Shown here one piece after another: positions 58,891-64,000 of a stretch of DNA of 64,000 nt. The stretch covers positions 400,001-464,000 of the forward strand of contig NC_058051.1 in assembly GCF_020085105.1 (NCBI RefSeq), in the 5' to 3' direction. The first letter of the stretch is position 1. Each line of letters starts with the position of its first letter. The DNA comes from Siniperca chuatsi. Taxonomy: Eukaryota; Chordata; Actinopteri; Centrarchiformes; Sinipercidae. A program made the position numbers and the translations under genes. Under the pieces are notes generated by a model, which saw nothing but the letters and a program-made list of their open reading frames with translations, did no database searches and was not told where the DNA came from.

Positions 58891-59879
58891 AAAAAGCTTT
58901 CTGAGCTCAACGTAACTTGAAATGTAGCAACTATAAATGAACGCCGTAACGCTGGACTCACTGAGCTCTGCCGGGTTTCCCTGCATGTGTCGCTGTGCGG
59001 CGGTTTCCTCCTGAGTGTGTGTGATTAGACTGAAAGTGAGTCCGTTCGGGTGTTGGTGGGTGTGCGGGGGCGGCATGCTGCGATGTGATGGCTCATCCAG
59101 AGGTAGATGTCTGATAGTGGATCTGTGAGGTGGAACAGATGGCCCCCCTTTCGCTGTGGGCCTGCCCTGGATTATGACATAAGAGCCAGCCAATGGGCTC
59201 GGGGGTTTAATAGTGTCAGCAGTAGTGTAGTGAAGGATTTACATCTGCCAGGACTGATGGGGGTGGGGGGCTGGAGTGTGACGCTCATGTTGTTGTGATG
59301 CTCTGTGTTTGCAACATGCAGTGGCAAAGGCCAAGGTTAGATACTAAACAGCAGAAACAGAAACAGGAAGAGTGAATGTTTAAAGGAGGGATCACTTTAA
59401 ACGAACAAGCACGAATCCAGAGGCTGCGGTATTCTTGGGGTTCAAATTCATGTGTATGAATAAATATTAAAAGTAATACATTTTATAAGAGGGCCCTGGC
59501 TAACATGTAAGATTAATGGTGGTGGTGGGGGAGGGGGTATCCTGTCCCTCCCAGCTGATCGGACAGATGACACTGAGGTCTGGATGGATTAGTGTTCTCA
59601 CTGCACTTAGCAGCGCTGATCAGCGGCAGAGAGGAAGCCAGGCCAGTAATCATACATGCAGCTTTGAAATCACGGTTTCATCCGAACCAGCGGCAGCGAT
59701 GCATCGTTTTCTAGAGTCTGTGGAGATTCGCCTGAGAAACGCTGCAGCTGCGATCAACAATTACTGTTCGCAGCGTGTAGATGCGTCCTGAACGCAGTGT
59801 GAAAAGTGCCTTAAACTTCACAAACGACAACGGTTTTATCAAGTGTTTTTTATTTGTTTTCTTTTTTAATTTTAGCGTA

Positions 59880-60280
59880 GTAGAAAACGTTGCATTGTGT
59901 ATCTGACGTTTCCTCTAGCGCCACCAGCAGGTCAAAGTGTTCACTCAGCCAGTAAAACATCTCGTTTAGGGATTTGCACTAAATTTTCGCGGCCCCCTGA
60001 CGATGTAACCTGATCCAATGACCTTCTCTCTAGCGCCACCATCAGGCCGACATGTTAACGTGTCCAACGCTTAGGTTTGATGACGTTCCCATCAGCCTCG
60101 GCTGCACTCTGTGTTAGCACGCTAATGTTAGCATGCTAACACCCAAAACTAGCAAACTTGGTAAACATTATAGGCCACCTGCTAAACATTACCATGTCAA
60201 CATCGTCATTGTGAGCATGTTAGCATGCTGACGTTAGCATTCAGCTCATAGCCGCGCAGAGCTGCTAGCATGAGTGCGTG
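59880..60280. mobile_element. Dispersed repeat ('gttagcatgctaac' type)
   Basis: 'ctctagcgccaccagcaggt' at 59916 and again (diverged) at 60030, then 'gctaatgttagcatgctaac', 'catgttagcatgctgacgtt' and 'agagctgctagcatgag'. A familiar fish interspersed repeat, with internal palindromes around TTAGCATGCTAA. Confidence 0.5.
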
Positions 60281-61300
60281 CGTTTTCACGCTGGCAGTCC
60301 TTTTGTCTTTTGTTGCGCCGATCGCAACGTAGACAAAAGATATAGACACGATGCTTTCACACACTCAAAGCGTTTCTCCTACCACTGCCATGATGAAACC
60401 AAACTATCCTCTCTTCCCCATCGGACACTCAGGCGGAGGCAGCAGCACCGAGTGGATGTCGAGGCGCCATCTAAAGCTGGACAACACTGAGCACGTGTTC
60501 TTCGAGACCCGCCCCTCACCTCTACCGCCGCCTGAAATGTGCATCCAGAACAACCTGGTTCACAAAGATTTGCACCGGGGTCAGAATAAATCAGAGGTCT
60601 GTGAATGTTTCGTGAATCAGACTGAGAGTTTTATTTTTAACTATTCAGTTTTTACAGCAGCTCTGAGATATTATTAGGCCAGGTGAGACATCAGAACCTG
60701 TGGAGCTGGAGACAAAACCCAGCCCCTCGGACGTTCACCGTGTCCTCTGTCGGGTCGGGAACTGCAGCTGCAGCCACCTCACCGCCCGTCCTCTGAGTCC
60801 GCTTCACTCAACATCAAACAAAGCACTTCATGTTCATTTCTTCTGCTTCGGGCAGGAACTCTTCCTTAACTTGTTCGTGCACGACAAGCCGAATGGCCCG
60901 TCATCATTTTAACCATCGCACTGGATCCACTGCACATTGTTAGTGATGGAGGAGAGACAGTCTCTGTCTGGAATCACGCCAGCGATGGTGCCCTTACACG
61001 GTATGCATCTTAACCACTTGGCCCCCGGGACACCCCACCAGTGGTCTTTAAGCCATTTTGGGGGTAATGAATATTTCTGCTCAGCAAACACTGGAAATAC
61101 CAAACAGATATTCCTTATTTTAGACGGCGCTCCTCTTATTGAAGCCACACAGCTGAGAAACGTTTCTGAGCCACTTCTCACCCATGTTGTTATTTTACAC
61201 AGCTGCACCTTGTTATTGGGTCACATTAATATTCACCTCCACTGCAGATCTCTCTGTAATTTGGGTGAACTGACCCTTTAAGTGTTTGCTTTGCTTTTTA

Positions 61301-62378
61301 CTGAATGTAATTAAGCAGCTTTGTGTCCTTGGGGTCACCAGTCCAGCATTTTGGGAGATATTTTTACATCTCAGGTGTCATCTCAGTGCAACAGCGCCCC
61401 TCTGCGGAGGAAACGGACACTCGCACTTCCACCTGCCGGAAGTGCTCGTGTTGTGTTTGCGGTCTCTGCGTTTTGTCCCGTGCCCGGCCGCGCACAAGAG
61501 TCGGATCACTCAGATGATAACTCAGTTGAAAGTACTGTTCGCAGCAGCTTAACTGCATCAGGGAGATGCGCTCACTGCTATCAGCTAGAAAAACATGCTT
61601 GTTTGATCCGTCGGCTGAGTGACAAAGCGCAGCAAAATACGACGCAACCCTGGTTTTGTAAATATCAGTAACACATTACATTACAGTGTTTTCAGCCGGC
61701 ACAGTTCTCTGCACCAGTGCAGCTTTTAGGTGGTAAAAGCTAACAACAGAGCATTTAAATTCGCAGTTCAAAGTAAAAGTGTCCGTTTGTCCCGGTTCGT
61801 CCCGGTTTGTCCCGGTTTGTGTGAACGCAACACGAGAGGAATGGTTTGTTTTCGTCACGTGACCGGAAGTGTGTGTTGGAAGTTCAACGCCAGTAGGAAG
61901 TGTGTTTATTTACGATGCAGCGACACACAAGCCTGAAGTGTTGAAAAACAACATTGAGCTCTTTATTGTGGGAGCGGAGACTGTGTTTTCTATGAAAGCC
62001 AGCGCGGCTACTGTCCCCCGTGAGTCTGATCTATCGCCAGCTGGTTGTTTTTGGCTGTGAGGACTCAACCTTCGCATGCTAGTGCTAGCTCAGGGGCTAG
62101 CTAAGTTGGATCACAACCTTGCCCTGTCCGTCACCACAGCCCCGCGGAGTGTCGTGCTGCCTGCTGATGGTGCACAACTTTCGTTTTCACTTTGTCCTAG
62201 TTTAGCTAATGTCGACGCACGGCCTGGCAGTCCACGGTGTGCAGTTAATGTGACGCTAACTGTCCCGCAGTGTGTCCTTAGTTTGTTTTGACAGCCATGA
62301 CCAGCCGCTGGCAGCGACAGGGACTCCGCAGGGCTGGGTCGATAAGTCCATGAGGAGCTACAGCGGTCGTCTTCGGCG
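61301..62378 (+). promoter_or_regulatory. vps13d: vps13d promoter region and non-coding first exon
   Basis: CpG-containing sequence with ETS-type sites (CCGGAAGTG at 61437-61445 and 61863-61871; AGGAAGTG near 61895), a palindromic E-box GTCACGTGAC at 61854-61863, and three tandem decamers at 61791-61820. A strong donor (GGCG|GTGAGT, exon end 62378) suits the end of an untranslated first exon. The transcription start is not fixed. Confidence 0.5.
61791..61820. repeat. Three tandem decamers (CCCGGTTTGT)
   Basis: Three units, the first with one change (cccggttcgt), and a diverged unit just before. It lies 34 bases upstream of the E-box/ETS pair. Confidence 0.9.
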
Positions 62379-62801
62379 GTGAGTCCGTAGCTCTGCTGGT
62401 GTATTACACTGCTAACAGCTAACTTTAGAGGAGTCCCTTAAAGTTACTGTCACTGTGCCAACGTCGGATAAGTGAAGGCAGCCTCGGATAAGCCTCTGCT
62501 GACTGCTCTGTTACTGGAGGAGGGCAGACTGGAGGTTTCATTAGGCAGTTGCTTTATTTCTTGTATGCCGAATTTATCTACAGACTAGCTATTCTTTATC
62601 GCCTTTAAAGTCGTACTGAAGCAGGTACGTACTTGTGTCTATGAACAAAGTATTATTTTAAAATGCTAGATTTTAGAATGGACTTCGGCAGACTCCTAAA
62701 CAGGAGAGCAGAATGTATTTGCCTAAAGTTTACTGCCAGTATGAAACCCCTCTGTGTCAACAGATGAGTAAAATGAGTGTCCTGTGTTTATTAGACACTG
62801 A

Positions 62802-62814
62802 CCCCCCCCCCCCC
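62802..62814. repeat. Poly-C run before vps13d exon 2
   Basis: Thirteen C in a row, 50 bases upstream of the vps13d start codon. It may serve as part of the pyrimidine tract. Confidence 0.95.
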
Positions 62815-62863
62815 TGTGAGGGCTTTTACCTGGAGTAGCTCTCTTCATCCCTGAGCCACCAGG

Positions 62864-62960
62864 ATGTTGGAGGGCCTTGTTGCCTGGGTGCTAAACACAT
62901 ACCTGGGAAAATATGTCAGCAACCTGAACACAGATCAGCTGTCCATCGCCCTTCTGAAAG
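62864..62960 (+). CDS. vps13d: vps13d coding exon 1
   Basis: Begins at ATG 62864 and ends GAAAG|GTAATT in phase 1. The nearest acceptor AG (CCACCAG, 62861-62862) lies one base before the ATG, so the exon may start at 62863. Confidence 0.88.
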
Positions 62961-64000
62961 GTAATTACACACCTGTCTGTTTTTCTGCTCACTTTTAATG
63001 GTTCTTTTACAAAGCATGCTGGATGTTCGAACGCCTCCTCCCCCTCCTCCTCCGTATGTATCAGCTTGCATAGACTTGACACTTTGGTTAAGTGATCCAT
63101 CAAAATGAACTTGATTTCTGCTTTTATTGTTGTGAGGTGGTAATGACACATTAACTCAAGCTGAATTCTGTATGTAAAGACTTAAGGCTGCCACGTTCAC
63201 TACGGCCGCACTACGAAGCTGTCTGTTTTGCTTTTCTTTGAGCTTCGACAGTTTAACAGTAGTTCAGAGCTGACACATGCCATAGTTCTGTGTCAGCTAG
63301 CTAAAGCTAAGTCAGTCTGATGCAGCAGCTCTGTAATAAATCCTCCTTCAGGAAGGTCGTAATGTTCAGCTTGTGCTGAAACTTGTTGCTGATTCGACTG
63401 TAGTTTGTGCTGCTGTTGAACTCTGCATGGGTTTGTCTGTTTCCTGTCGTTGCTCAGGCGCAGTGGAGCTGGAGAACCTCCCTCTGAGGAAAGATGCCCT
63501 CCGAGAGTTTGACCTGCCGTTTGAAGTCAAAGCAGGTGAGACACACGCACAACACGTACTGCATGTGAGCCTCATTAACCCTTTCTGATTGGCCCGTGTC
63601 ATTTCCCTCAGATTACTGTGCAGGAGCTGTGCGCTGACGTTCATGTGCTTTGGGGGGTTTTCTGGAAGCAGGTGGATCTCAGTGATGAACTAAAACTTTA
63701 CTAATGTGAACTAACATGACATCGAACTGCAATAGGGGGGCCATGATATCAGCAGCCAATATGGCGGGTACATGGAGGTTATTTTAATTAGCCTCCAGAC
63801 TCCGCTGGTGTTGTTTGCACGTGTTGATGTAGTTTAATCCACCAGCAGCAGCGTCAGTGCGTTCTCTCCTTCAGTACAGACCGGCCCTCCCGTCGGGTGA
63901 CGGGTGCTCTGCTGTAGCGACGGAGGAGCAGCATTCCTCGTGCATGCCTGCTTTCCTGCTGACGTGAAAGGAGTCCGAGGGAGGTTTGAGAGTGCTTCAG
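62864..64000 (+). CDS. vps13d: Intermembrane lipid transfer protein VPS13D (5' part, runs off the right edge)
   Basis: VPS13D is a very large bridge-like lipid-transfer protein (over 4300 residues in human) at contacts of the ER with mitochondria and peroxisomes, needed for normal mitochondrial shape and clearance. Only two coding exons are in view: 62864-62960 and 63458-63535, joined in phase 1. They encode 58 residues: [58 protein letters not shown]. This is the chorein N-terminal domain that opens the lipid groove. VPS13A/C share the motif, but the [12 protein letters not shown] and [15 protein letters not shown] wording fits the D paralogue. From 63536 to the edge is intron. Confidence 0.9.
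63458..63535 (+). CDS. vps13d: vps13d coding exon 2
   Basis: Acceptor TTGCTCAG, then [20 protein letters not shown] and PFEVKA; donor GCAG|GTGAGA, phase 1 out. Confidence 0.9.
63536..64000 (+). other. vps13d: vps13d intron (partial)
   Basis: The next coding exon was not found before the edge. Nothing else is recognised. Confidence 0.8.

Larger units (their letters stand above)
51580..61300. other. lrrc38 3'UTR and intergenic DNA before vps13d
   Basis: No further gene is recognised. Repeats are listed separately. A unique-looking block at about 59050-59300 and another at 59530-59770 carry no recognisable protein. Confidence 0.6.

Noticed and set aside
1..64000. tRNA, rRNA or other structured RNA genes
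   Set aside because: No A-box/B-box pairs, cloverleaf arms or rRNA-like stretches were recognised by eye; small RNAs such as miRNAs cannot be excluded without folding and conservation analysis.

Overview
This window is vertebrate nuclear DNA, most likely from a ray-finned (teleost) fish. Coding sequence is split into short exons with GT-AG introns. The introns are compact by mammalian standards, and several repeat families typical of fish genomes are scattered through the non-coding DNA. No prokaryotic features (operons, ribosome binding sites, CRISPR) are present.

Three protein-coding genes can be read, all on the + strand. (1) A complete ephb2 (Eph receptor tyrosine kinase B2) runs from 3144 to 32639 in 16 coding exons. 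They join in frame into a 999-residue protein with signal peptide, ephrin-binding domain, cysteine-rich region, two fibronectin III domains, transmembrane helix, kinase, SAM domain and the C-terminal PDZ ligand SVEV. (2) A complete two-exon lrrc38 (46591-51545, 291 residues) encodes a leucine-rich-repeat single-pass membrane protein of the BK-channel gamma-subunit family. (3) The 5' end of vps13d (62864 to beyond the right edge) shows the first two coding exons, a likely non-coding first exon and a CpG-containing promoter region. In human all three genes lie on chromosome 1p36, which supports the assignments.

Layout: 1-2900 is repeat-bearing flank. About 2900-3243 holds the ephb2 promoter/5'UTR and first coding exon, with a (CTG)7 run and a poly-arginine upstream ORF. 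3244-15964 is a 12.7 kb first intron with several motif-dense blocks that look like enhancers. 15965-32639 holds the remaining ephb2 exons. Its introns contain a degraded non-LTR retrotransposon, a 1.3 kb minisatellite of about 71 units and a MITE-like inverted-repeat element. 32640-46590 is 3'UTR plus intergenic DNA in which no gene is recognised. 46591-51545 is lrrc38. 51546-61300 is intergenic and repeat-bearing. 61300-64000 is the vps13d 5' end.

The three genes do not form a pathway: ephb2 mediates contact-dependent guidance signalling, lrrc38 tunes BK potassium channels, and vps13d is a bridge-like lipid-transfer protein. Nothing here looks like a wholly new system. The points most worth checking are the structured intron 11 minisatellite, a NAGNAG acceptor in the ephb2 juxtamembrane exon whose 3' splice site abuts a dispersed repeat, a Val-to-Cys change in kinase subdomain IX, the ephb2 upstream ORFs, and a perfect palindromic E-box of CLEAR type fused to an ETS site upstream of vps13d.
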